From contig CAMOGW010000011.1 of NCBI GenBank assembly GCA_946614435.1, positions 1-64,000 on the forward strand: DNA of 64,000 nt, in the 5' to 3' direction. Positions 52,076-59,421 of the stretch are shown here, in pieces. The notes below the pieces were generated by a model. It saw only the letters and a list, made by a program, of their open reading frames with translations. It made no database searches and was not told the DNA's origin. Each line of letters opens with the position of its first letter. Position 1 is the first letter of the stretch. Origin of the DNA: an uncultured Prevotella sp. GTDB lineage: Bacteria > Bacteroidota > Bacteroidia > Bacteroidales > Bacteroidaceae. Both the position numbers and the translations under genes were made by a program.

Positions 52076-52876
52076 CTAATCATTAAGATGCACTCTTTCT
52101 AACCAATACTTTTGAGCAGCATCATGCAGTCTGTCAAAAGTCTTTAGCGGAGTGTCTCGTGAGTATGCTTTCTGAAGCATCGACTTCCATTCCGTGCTAA
52201 CCCCTACTAATTTTAGCATCATCTCGCCCACTTCGGTAGCTGTCACAAAACTATTGTCAGCATGCCGGAAATAGCCATCTGTAATCATTGCCTGAACAAT
52301 TCGGGTAAAGTCGCTGTTGCGCCTTTTTGCAAGTATAATCCGCTTGCCGTCACTGGCATGCAAGTTCTCTTCAACGATGTCGCCGGCATTGGCAACCGCA
52401 GCACTTTCGCCTACTTTCTGTTTGTCTTTCTCTGCTGCTTCCTTGAACATGTTGAAGTATGGAAGGGCATCGGAATTTTTGGAAACGAAAGTTGTCATCA
52501 TTTCTAAGTGTTCATCATCTACTGCACCTTGCATGGACAAAACATAGAACACACCACCGAAGATAACACCCTGATAGTACTCATAAGGTAGAGCATAATT
52601 ATCAAAAGAGCCCATATACTGATGTTGTGAGGAAAGAAGTGCATTCCAAAAAGTTGCCATCCTACTGACAAATGTCACCTGACTTTTGGCCAGACTCTCA
52701 GCTAAATCCCTGATACAACTAACCGCTACCGTCTCCTTGAAATTCTGCGACAGTACCTTTTTGCCGTCAGGTCCTTTGAGACGCAACTTGTCGATGATAA
52801 AAGTTACAGACTTATAAGGTTCGTCGGCCTTTTCTAAATCTTCCTGTGTTCTGTAAAATGGCTGAATCTTTAGCAT
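52076..52876 (-). CDS. Unknown protein (266 residues) of the restriction operon
   Basis: I do not recognise the family. The protein appears alpha-helical and soluble. Its end (VGEMMLKLVGVSTEWKSMLQ then KAYSRDTPLKTFDRLHDAAQ) faintly recalls the C-terminal helix-turn region of RteC-like and other small Bacteroidetes mobile-element proteins, which cannot be confirmed by eye. It starts 48 bases after the methyltransferase on the same strand, so it is likely cotranscribed with the restriction system. An accessory or control role is possible, but unsupported. Base use is more AT-rich than in flanking genes. Confidence 0.75.
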   Translation of the reverse strand: MLKIQPFYRTQEDLEKADEPYKSVTFIIDKLRLKGPDGKKVLSQNFKETVAVSCIRDLAESLAKSQVTFVSRMATFWNALLSSQHQYMGSFDNYALPYEYYQGVIFGGVFYVLSMQGAVDDEHLEMMTTFVSKNSDALPYFNMFKEAAEKDKQKVGESAAVANAGDIVEENLHASDGKRIILAKRRNSDFTRIVQAMITDGYFRHADNSFVTATEVGEMMLKLVGVSTEWKSMLQKAYSRDTPLKTFDRLHDAAQKYWLERVHLND

Positions 52877-52924
52877 CTTTTTTTCTTTGTGTTTACATCG
52901 ATACGTCTGTATTGACTTATTACT

Positions 52925-53878
52925 TTAACATTTGCAATTTACCGCATCTTGAAGCTCATAGTCAAATTCATTGACCTCATTTACGCCATACCATTCAAAG
53001 TTGTCAGAGATGAGCAACTCGTTTTTCGTAACCAAATGGGTGGTCTGCATTGGAATAGTGATATAAGGCAAGCCAAACTCATTGGCCCAACTGCGGACTT
53101 CGGGTGTATCATCATACGTGAGCAGGAAATGCCCTTTCAGCCTATTCACTATTTCGAATATCCGATGATGGTCAACCTCAAAATGATTATAAAGCCTACG
53201 CCCGGCTACTGTGTAGGGAGGGTCAATGAAAAGAAAAGCATCGGTTTCGTCCACCTGTCTCTCCATATATTCGAATGCATCGCCATGAACAAAGGCCAGA
53301 CGATTACGCATCTTGTTCACTTCAGTAATGCGCTTAATAAGAGTTCCGGGATACCAGCGTGAAGCCAAGCCCTTGCCATTCTCGCCTGATTTTATTAGTC
53401 CAGAACCTTTAGCCAATATGCCTCCATGACTCGTCCTGTTCCGTATGATCGTTGAGAAAGCCCTCTCCTTCAGGCCATCGGACGAGTGGGCAATGGCTTC
53501 ACTGATGTTTTCAGCCGTAACATTGAAGTTAGCAATCTGATTTGTCAGCCATTTACAATCATCCGACAGAATAGTCTGCCACGCGGCAGCAACATCGCTG
53601 TCAAGTTCAACCATCGTCACATTTACAAAATAGTGCTCTGCTGCGGCTGTTAGACTGATAATACCTCCACCGGCAAAAGGTTCAACAAGATAAGAGCCTA
53701 ACTGGGCTTGGGCAAACCATTTGCGAGCTGTTGGCACAAGCCACGTCTTACCGCCTGGATAACGGAAGGGGCTGCGCTGCGGAACCGATGCCACATTGAC
53801 TATGACAGGCTGCTTCTCTGCCGAAGGTCCCATCTCGTTTTGTGGGAACAGTGGTTGTTGTATCTCTTGTGACCTCAT
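52925..53878 (-). CDS. D12-class DNA N6-adenine methyltransferase (Dam-like)
   Basis: The 317-residue protein has the D12-class plan: N-terminal PFRYPGGKTWL (37-47), AdoMet motif LVEPFAGGGI (64-73), and the catalytic DPPY (219-222) in FLFIDPPYTVAGRR. These enzymes methylate adenine in their recognition site. It overlaps the upstream NotI-like restriction gene by four bases, so the two form one system. The normal Dam site is GATC, but a partner of a NotI-type nuclease is likely to read another site. Confidence 0.92.
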   Translation of the reverse strand: MRSQEIQQPLFPQNEMGPSAEKQPVIVNVASVPQRSPFRYPGGKTWLVPTARKWFAQAQLGSYLVEPFAGGGIISLTAAAEHYFVNVTMVELDSDVAAAWQTILSDDCKWLTNQIANFNVTAENISEAIAHSSDGLKERAFSTIIRNRTSHGGILAKGSGLIKSGENGKGLASRWYPGTLIKRITEVNKMRNRLAFVHGDAFEYMERQVDETDAFLFIDPPYTVAGRRLYNHFEVDHHRIFEIVNRLKGHFLLTYDDTPEVRSWANEFGLPYITIPMQTTHLVTKNELLISDNFEWYGVNEVNEFDYELQDAVNCKC

Positions 53879-54738
53879 AGCAAATCCATCACTGAACGTG
53901 TTTCAGGTTCATTACTGATGCGCTCATCGAGCTTACCCTGAAGCGTATTCATAAAGTCTGTCATACTGCCCGGCTTGGTATAGATAACATGTTCCAATGC
54001 AGACTGAAATTCTGTATAAACAATATCAATCAACACCAAGTGATTCCGCTGGTCACTATCATCATATTTCAAATCATAGAGGAACCATGCAATGTCGGCA
54101 TCTTCCTTATTTGTCTGGGGCATAAGCGGAAGCGTGTCAAAAAAAGACTTCTGAATAACCACACATTGTTTTTTATTCCACGACTTGAAGATACCGCCTT
54201 TATAAAGCATCTGCGGAATGAGCCGCTTGCGCGATGAGGAAAGATAGTCTGGACGGGGGAATTGGCTACCTGTCCATTCGAAGTCGGGAGTCGGCGATTT
54301 CATGTATTGATGGAACGCATTACTCAAATTGCCGCTGATATACACACCTTGTACTTCGATTGAAGCAAAATCAGTTATCTGTCCCTCTTCATCGTAGCTT
54401 ACAATAACATAATCCACATTACCCGCCGACTCGCCATTAGCATCTAATAGTTTGATCTCAGGAAGCGAAGTCCACTTTGTACCTTTGGGCCAAACGAACG
54501 AGGCTGCATCATGCAGAATCTTCCAATCTTCGCGAAATCGCGACGGACAGGTTATAATCTTATTGCCGCCATGAATCACGCTGCATACGCCCAAGGGATT
54601 GTCTGCTTTACTTTTGGTGCAATTGGGAAAACGATTATGAAATGGACATAGTCTATTCTCTCTATAATACCTGGCCAGTTCTGATTCGTTTGATATAGGA
54701 AAACCAAACACTTCTGCTAAAGGATTGCTCTTTGACAT
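53875..54738 (-). CDS. NotI-family type II restriction endonuclease
   Basis: The 287-residue protein follows the NotI layout: LAEVFGFPIS near the start, then four cysteines (31, 40, 52, 64; in LCPF, NCTK, GVCSV and TCPS) spaced like NotI's iron-binding cysteines. A PD-(D/E)XK-type core follows with NVDYVIVSYDEE and SIEVQGVYISG, in which EVQ replaces ExK, as EIQ does in NotI. It cuts DNA at a site not readable from sequence. It is the first gene of the operon, ahead of its methyltransferase. Confidence 0.85.
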   Translation of the reverse strand: MSKSNPLAEVFGFPISNESELARYYRENRLCPFHNRFPNCTKSKADNPLGVCSVIHGGNKIITCPSRFREDWKILHDAASFVWPKGTKWTSLPEIKLLDANGESAGNVDYVIVSYDEEGQITDFASIEVQGVYISGNLSNAFHQYMKSPTPDFEWTGSQFPRPDYLSSSRKRLIPQMLYKGGIFKSWNKKQCVVIQKSFFDTLPLMPQTNKEDADIAWFLYDLKYDDSDQRNHLVLIDIVYTEFQSALEHVIYTKPGSMTDFMNTLQGKLDERISNEPETRSVMDLL

Positions 54739-54754
54739 TTTTACTATTTTTCTG

Positions 54755-54786
54755 CAAAGTTACGAATAAAAAAGCGAAAATGACAA
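54755..54786 (-). promoter_or_regulatory. Promoter of the restriction operon
   Basis: On the minus strand TTG (54786-54784), 21 bases, then TAACTTTG (54762-54755). The restriction gene's ATG is 17 bases downstream. Confidence 0.65.
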
Positions 54787-54856
54787 CAAGTGGTCTCTAT
54801 TATTTTCCGAAAACTACTAAATTGAACTCCTACGAGGGGGAAAACAACGGCTATTT

Positions 54857-54887
54857 TTTGCCATTTGCGAGAAAATGATTAACTTTG
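54857..54887 (+). promoter_or_regulatory. Promoter of the DMP19-smpB-metH run
   Basis: TTTG (54857-54860), 19 bases, then TAACTTTG (54880-54887). The DMP19-like ATG is 22 bases downstream. It is divergent from the restriction promoter. Confidence 0.8.
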
Positions 54888-54908
54888 CGCCTAAATTAGC
54901 ATACTCAC

Positions 54909-55424
54909 ATGGAAATCATCATTCAAGACGAAACACTGAGAAAAGCTGCCCAAGAGGGTAACGACACATTCGTGGACGCATTCGTGAACGCCATACACAC
55001 TGCCATCGGGGGAGAACTGAACAGCGAGAACATGAGCCTGCTGAACACCGACCAGATCACGCTGCTGGCATGGCACACACTGCACGAGGAGGTGATGGAC
55101 GGAGGATTCGTGCAGCTCATACACAACGGCTACGGACCCTTCATCTTCAAGAACCCCTTCGCCAAGGCGCTCAACAAGATGTGGCACATGCGCGAGCTGT
55201 CGAAACTCGTCTATGAAGCCCACACGCTCTATGCCAAGTACGGCGGGGAGATTGAGAAGGACTGCACGGACGAGGAGTTCATGGCTCTCTTCGAGCAGTA
55301 CCCGGAGTTCGACGACCTGGACGACGCATTCGTGGAGCATGAGGAGGAATACACCGAACAGGTGGCGCAATACATTGACCAGAACATAGAGAAATTTGCC
55401 ACCGTGGCAGAACTGAAAGCATGA
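54909..55424 (+). CDS. DUF4375 (DMP19-like) protein
   Basis: The 171-residue protein is acidic and helical, with [19 protein letters not shown] and [19 protein letters not shown], typical of DUF4375, the family of the Neisseria DNA-mimic protein DMP19. DMP19 mimics DNA and binds a regulator (NHTF); whether relatives in Bacteroidetes do so is not known. It overlaps smpB by four bases, which is a fixed neighbour. It is not a member of the restriction operon and lies on the opposite strand. Confidence 0.85.
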   Translation: MEIIIQDETLRKAAQEGNDTFVDAFVNAIHTAIGGELNSENMSLLNTDQITLLAWHTLHEEVMDGGFVQLIHNGYGPFIFKNPFAKALNKMWHMRELSKLVYEAHTLYAKYGGEIEKDCTDEEFMALFEQYPEFDDLDDAFVEHEEEYTEQVAQYIDQNIEKFATVAELKA

Positions 55425-55903
55425 ACAAAACCGAACAAGAAATCAGGAAGAAGAGTCCTGTTCAGATAAAGAACAAGAAAGCTGCCTTCGAATACTTCTT
55501 CATAGAGGAGTTTACGGCAGGCATCGTGCTCACAGGCACGGAGATAAAGTCGATCAGGGCCGGAAAGGCCAGCCTCGTTGACACGTACTGCACCATCATC
55601 CGGGGCGAGCTGTGGGTGAAGGGCATGAGCATCAGCCCCTACTTCTACGGCTCCTACAACAACCACGAGCAGAAGCGCGAACGCAAGCTGCTGCTCACCC
55701 GACGGGAGATCAGCCGACTGGAGAGCGCCACGAAGCAGACGGGCTACACCATCGTGCCCACGCTCGTGTTCATCGACCAGAACGGACGCGCTAAGGTCGA
55801 TATTGCCCTGTGCAAGGGTAAGAAAGCCTACGACAAGCGGCAGACGCTCAAGGAGAAAGAGGACCGGCGCGAAATGGACAGGGCCATGAAGGTTTACAAA
55901 TAG
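55421..55903 (+). CDS. smpB: SsrA-binding protein SmpB
   Basis: The 160-residue protein has the SmpB core: [38 protein letters not shown] and the basic tail [19 protein letters not shown]. It brings tmRNA to stalled ribosomes. The tmRNA gene (ssrA) is not in this window. It overlaps the DMP19-like gene and is followed by metH after nine bases. Confidence 0.97.
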   Translation: MNKTEQEIRKKSPVQIKNKKAAFEYFFIEEFTAGIVLTGTEIKSIRAGKASLVDTYCTIIRGELWVKGMSISPYFYGSYNNHEQKRERKLLLTRREISRLESATKQTGYTIVPTLVFIDQNGRAKVDIALCKGKKAYDKRQTLKEKEDRREMDRAMKVYK

Positions 55904-55912
55904 CAACAGATA

Positions 55913-58738
55913 ATGCCAGACAGACTTAGCGAGATTGTAAGGGAACGAGTTCTTATTCTCGACGGCGCTATGGGCACCGTCATTCAGCAATACAACCTTA
56001 CGGAGCACGACTTTCAGGGACGGCTGCCGCAGCAGTTCAGACAGGGCTCGCACGAGCCGGTGCTGATGAAGGGCAACAACGACATGCTCTGCCTGACGCG
56101 ACCCGACGTGATTGCCGACATTCACGAGCGATACCTGAGGGCCGGGGCCGACATCATCACCACCAACACGTTCAACGCTCAGCGCATTTCGCAGAGCGAC
56201 TACCAGATGGAAGACTACGTGCGCGCCATCAACTTCGAGGGAGCCAGACTGGCCCGCGAGGCTGCCGACCGCTATTCCACCCCCGACAAGCCGCGCTTTG
56301 TAGCGGGCTCGGTGGGCCCCACGAACAAGACTTGCTCCATGTCGCCCGACGTGAGTAACCCTGCCGCGCGCGAGCTCGACTACGACCAGTTGCTGCTGGC
56401 CTACGAGGAGCAGATGGAGGGACTGGTGGAAGGCAGTGTGGATGCCATTCTGATAGAGACCATTTTCGACTCGCTCAACGCCAAGGTGGCCATCTGCGCG
56501 GCCATGAACGTGATGGAGCGGCTGCAACGGCAACTGCCCATCATGCTGAGCGTGACCATCAGCGACCTGGCCGGGCGCACACTCAGCGGTCAGACGCTCG
56601 ACGCATTCCTCGCCTCAACAGACTCCTACCCTATCTTCTCCATCGGTCTGAACTGCTCGTTCGGAGCCCGGCAGATGAAGCCTTTCCTGAAAGAGCTCTC
56701 ACAGCGTGCCCCCTACTACATCAGCGCACATCCCAATGCCGGACTGCCCAACTCGATGGGGCTCTACGACGAGACACCCGAGACGATGGCACCACAGATA
56801 GCCGAGTTCATAGACGAGGGACTGGTGAACATCGTGGGCGGCTGCTGCGGCACCACGCCCGAGTTTATCGAGCGGTTCGCCGCTCTTGTCCTCAGAGGCG
56901 AAGGGAAAGACGTGAGTGGTGAGAAAGCTGATTTCAAGACTCCACACGTGCCAGCAGACAAGCCCGAGTGCCTGTGGCTGAGCGGCCTCGACGTATTGAA
57001 GGTGTCGGCCCCAGTCCACTCAGCGCCCAACGCGCAGCCCCAAATATTCACCAACGTGGGCGAGCGATGCAACGTGGCGGGCTCGCGCAAGTTCCTGCGG
57101 CTCATCAAGGAGAAGAACTACGACGAGGCCGTCACCATAGCCAGGAAGCAAGTGACCGACGGGGCGCTGGTCATCGACATCAACATGGACGACGGACTGC
57201 TCAGCGCCAAGGAGGAGATGACGCACTTCCTCAACATGATAGCCGCCGAGCCCGACATTGCCCGGGTGCCGGTGATGATTGACTCCAGCGACTGGGACGT
57301 GATCGTGGCCGGACTGAAGTGCATGCAGGGCAAATGCATCGTGAACAGCATCTCGCTCAAGGAGGGCGAAGCGGTGTTCAGGAGCCACGCACGCGACGTG
57401 ATGCGCTATGGCGCAGCCGTGGTGGTGATGTGTTTCGACGAGCAGGGACAGGCCACCTCCTACGAGCGCAGAACGGAGATAGCCAGCCGCGCTTATCGCA
57501 TCCTGACACAGGAGGTGGGGATGAATCCGCAAAACATCATCTTCGACCCGAACATACTGGCCATCGCCACTGGCATGGAGGAGCACGATGCCTACGCACG
57601 CGACTTCATCAGAGCCACAAGATGGATTCGCGAGAACCTGCCCGGTGCTCATGTGAGCGGAGGCGTGAGCAACCTGTCGTTCTCGTTCAGGGGCAATAAC
57701 TATATTCGCGAGGCCATGCATGCCGTCTTCCTCTATCATGCCATTCAGGCTGGCATGGACTTCGGCATCGTGAATCCTGCCACGAAGGTGCTCTACACCG
57801 ACATTCCGCAAGACCAGCTCACCATCATTGAGGATGCCATCCTCTGTCGCAGGCCAGATGCCACCGAGCGCCTCATTGAGCTGGCCAATGAATTGTCAGC
57901 AGGGCCCGTAAGTCCTATAAGTCCCATAAGTCCTATAGGACCTATAAGTCCTATACCCTCTGTGGAATCCCGCCTTTCCCAGGCGCTCATCAAGGGCATT
58001 GGCGACCATCTGCGGGCCGATCTGGAGGAGGCCCTGCTGAAATATCCGCGTGCCGTTGACATCATCGAGGGGCCGCTCATGGCCGGCATGAACGAGGTGG
58101 GACGGCTCTTCGGCGCTGGCAAGATGTTTCTGCCCCAGGTGGTGAAGACCGCCCGGACCATGAAGCAGGCCGTGGCAATCCTGCAGCCACACATCGAGGC
58201 ACAACGCTCAGAAGGAGCCGCCAAGGCTGGAAAGGTGCTGCTGGCAACGGTCAAGGGCGACGTTCACGACATCGGGAAGAACATCGTGGCCGTGGTCATG
58301 GCCTGCAACAACTATGAGGTGATAGATATGGGGGTGATGGTGCCTGCACAGCAAATCGTGGAGGCCGCCATCAGGAACAAAGTGGACATCATAGGACTCT
58401 CGGGACTGATCACCCCCAGTCTGGAGGAAATGGTGAACGTGGCGCAGGAGCTGAAGCGTGCCGGGCTCAGCATCCCCATCATGATAGGCGGAGCCACCAC
58501 CAGCCAGTTGCACGTAGCCCTGAAGATAGCGCCCGTATATGGAGGCCCCGTGGTGTGGATGAAAGATGCGTCGCAGAACGCGCTCATGGCCGCACGACTG
58601 ATGGCCGACGGGCAACAAGTGGAGAAAGAACTGAACGATACATACGAACAAATGCGCCGCCAGTATGCCGACGAGCAACAACAGCTGCTCTCGCTCGACG
58701 AAGCGCGAAAAAACAAACAAAACCTATGGGAACCATAA
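55913..58738 (+). CDS. metH: Cobalamin-dependent methionine synthase without C-terminal activation domain
   Basis: The 941-residue protein has the homocysteine-binding domain with Zn ligands in GLNCSFGA (about 250) and GGCCGTTPEF (about 310), the pterin-binding domain (about 370-620, NVGERCNVAGSR start) and the B12-binding domain with DVHDIG (His785). It ends ARKNKQNLWEP, where the activation domain (about 300 more residues in E. coli MetH) should begin. Bacteroidetes often carry this AdoMet-dependent domain as a separate gene, not seen here. The enzyme methylates homocysteine using methyl-tetrahydrofolate. A short nine-base repeat sits between the pterin and B12 parts. Confidence 0.95.
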   Translation: MPDRLSEIVRERVLILDGAMGTVIQQYNLTEHDFQGRLPQQFRQGSHEPVLMKGNNDMLCLTRPDVIADIHERYLRAGADIITTNTFNAQRISQSDYQMEDYVRAINFEGARLAREAADRYSTPDKPRFVAGSVGPTNKTCSMSPDVSNPAARELDYDQLLLAYEEQMEGLVEGSVDAILIETIFDSLNAKVAICAAMNVMERLQRQLPIMLSVTISDLAGRTLSGQTLDAFLASTDSYPIFSIGLNCSFGARQMKPFLKELSQRAPYYISAHPNAGLPNSMGLYDETPETMAPQIAEFIDEGLVNIVGGCCGTTPEFIERFAALVLRGEGKDVSGEKADFKTPHVPADKPECLWLSGLDVLKVSAPVHSAPNAQPQIFTNVGERCNVAGSRKFLRLIKEKNYDEAVTIARKQVTDGALVIDINMDDGLLSAKEEMTHFLNMIAAEPDIARVPVMIDSSDWDVIVAGLKCMQGKCIVNSISLKEGEAVFRSHARDVMRYGAAVVVMCFDEQGQATSYERRTEIASRAYRILTQEVGMNPQNIIFDPNILAIATGMEEHDAYARDFIRATRWIRENLPGAHVSGGVSNLSFSFRGNNYIREAMHAVFLYHAIQAGMDFGIVNPATKVLYTDIPQDQLTIIEDAILCRRPDATERLIELANELSAGPVSPISPISPIGPISPIPSVESRLSQALIKGIGDHLRADLEEALLKYPRAVDIIEGPLMAGMNEVGRLFGAGKMFLPQVVKTARTMKQAVAILQPHIEAQRSEGAAKAGKVLLATVKGDVHDIGKNIVAVVMACNNYEVIDMGVMVPAQQIVEAAIRNKVDIIGLSGLITPSLEEMVNVAQELKRAGLSIPIMIGGATTSQLHVALKIAPVYGGPVVWMKDASQNALMAARLMADGQQVEKELNDTYEQMRRQYADEQQQLLSLDEARKNKQNLWEP
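57911..57955 (+). repeat. In-frame 9-base tandem repeat inside metH (SPI units)
   Basis: Five 9-base units, mostly AGTCCTATA, encode SPI SPI SPI GPI SPI at residues 667-681. They lie in the linker between the pterin-binding and B12-binding domains, where length change is tolerated. Confidence 0.85.
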
Positions 58739-59355
58739 AAACTGTGATGTTCGACCTCGGAGGGGTCATCATCACGCTCAATCAGCCCGGAGCCGTAGAG
58801 CGATTCACGGAGTTGGGACTGGCCAATGCCAAGGAAATGCTCGACCCCTACCGACAGCACGGTATCTTCGGCGACGTGGAACAGGGAACCATCAGCGCCG
58901 AGACGTTCCGCTCGGAACTGAGCAAGCTCGTGGGACGAGAGCTCACGTTTGAAGAGTGCCGCTACGGCTGGCTCGGCTACGTGAAGGAACTGCCCAAGCG
59001 CAATCTGGAAGTGCTGCGCGAGCTGCGCAGGCAGGGCTACCGCCTGATACTGCTCTCCAACACCAATCCCTTCATGATGTCGTGGGTCATGAGTCCCGAC
59101 TTCGACGGTGAGGGTCACTCGCTGGCCGACTATATGGATGCCTGCTACCTGAGCTACGAGATGAAGTGCATGAAGCCCGACGACAACATGTTCCGCTCGG
59201 TGCTCATGAAGGAGAAGACTTTCCCTCACGAGATTCTGTTCTTAGACGACGGGCCGCACAACGTGGCCGTGGCCAGTCAGATAGGGTTCAGAACCTACTG
59301 CCCCGAGAACGGAGCCGACTGGACCAAGGAGATTTTTGAACGACTGAAGTACTGA
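58726..59355 (+). CDS. HAD-superfamily hydrolase (YihX-like)
   Basis: From the ATG at 58726 the protein (209 residues) starts MGTIKTVMFDLGGVIITLNQ, a HAD motif I in which DLGG replaces the usual DxD (Asp10 nucleophile, then Gly). Motif II LILLSNTNP, the later CMKPDDNMF (Lys) and FLDDGPHNVAVA (acidic pair) are present. It is a cytoplasmic phosphatase of unknown substrate. The start overlaps metH by 13 bases in another frame. The in-frame extension upstream (to 58555) lies in metH and is rejected. Confidence 0.88.
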   Translation: MGTIKTVMFDLGGVIITLNQPGAVERFTELGLANAKEMLDPYRQHGIFGDVEQGTISAETFRSELSKLVGRELTFEECRYGWLGYVKELPKRNLEVLRELRRQGYRLILLSNTNPFMMSWVMSPDFDGEGHSLADYMDACYLSYEMKCMKPDDNMFRSVLMKEKTFPHEILFLDDGPHNVAVASQIGFRTYCPENGADWTKEIFERLKY

Positions 59356-59416
59356 AAAGAAACGGCTGAAACATCAAAAAGGCTGAAGTACTGAAAACGG
59401 TTGAAGTATCAAAAAT
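59341..59416 (+). repeat. Degenerate 17-22-base tandem repeat at the end of the HAD gene
   Basis: The last codons of the HAD gene (CGACTGAAGTACTGAAAA) are repeated with changes at 59363-59380, 59381-59397 and 59398-59416. Each copy holds a (C/G)(A/G)(C/T)TGAA(G/A)(T/C)A core. Confidence 0.65.
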
Positions 59417-59421
59417 GAAAT

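Noticed and set aside
48554..54738. CRISPR array or toxin-antitoxin pair in the island
   Set aside because: No regular spacer-repeat units and no small paired genes were seen; the repeats found are short iteron-like or palindromic elements.
58555..58725. In-frame extension of the HAD gene into metH
   Set aside because: The HAD fold starts at MGTIKTVMFDLGG; the extension is metH sequence in another frame.
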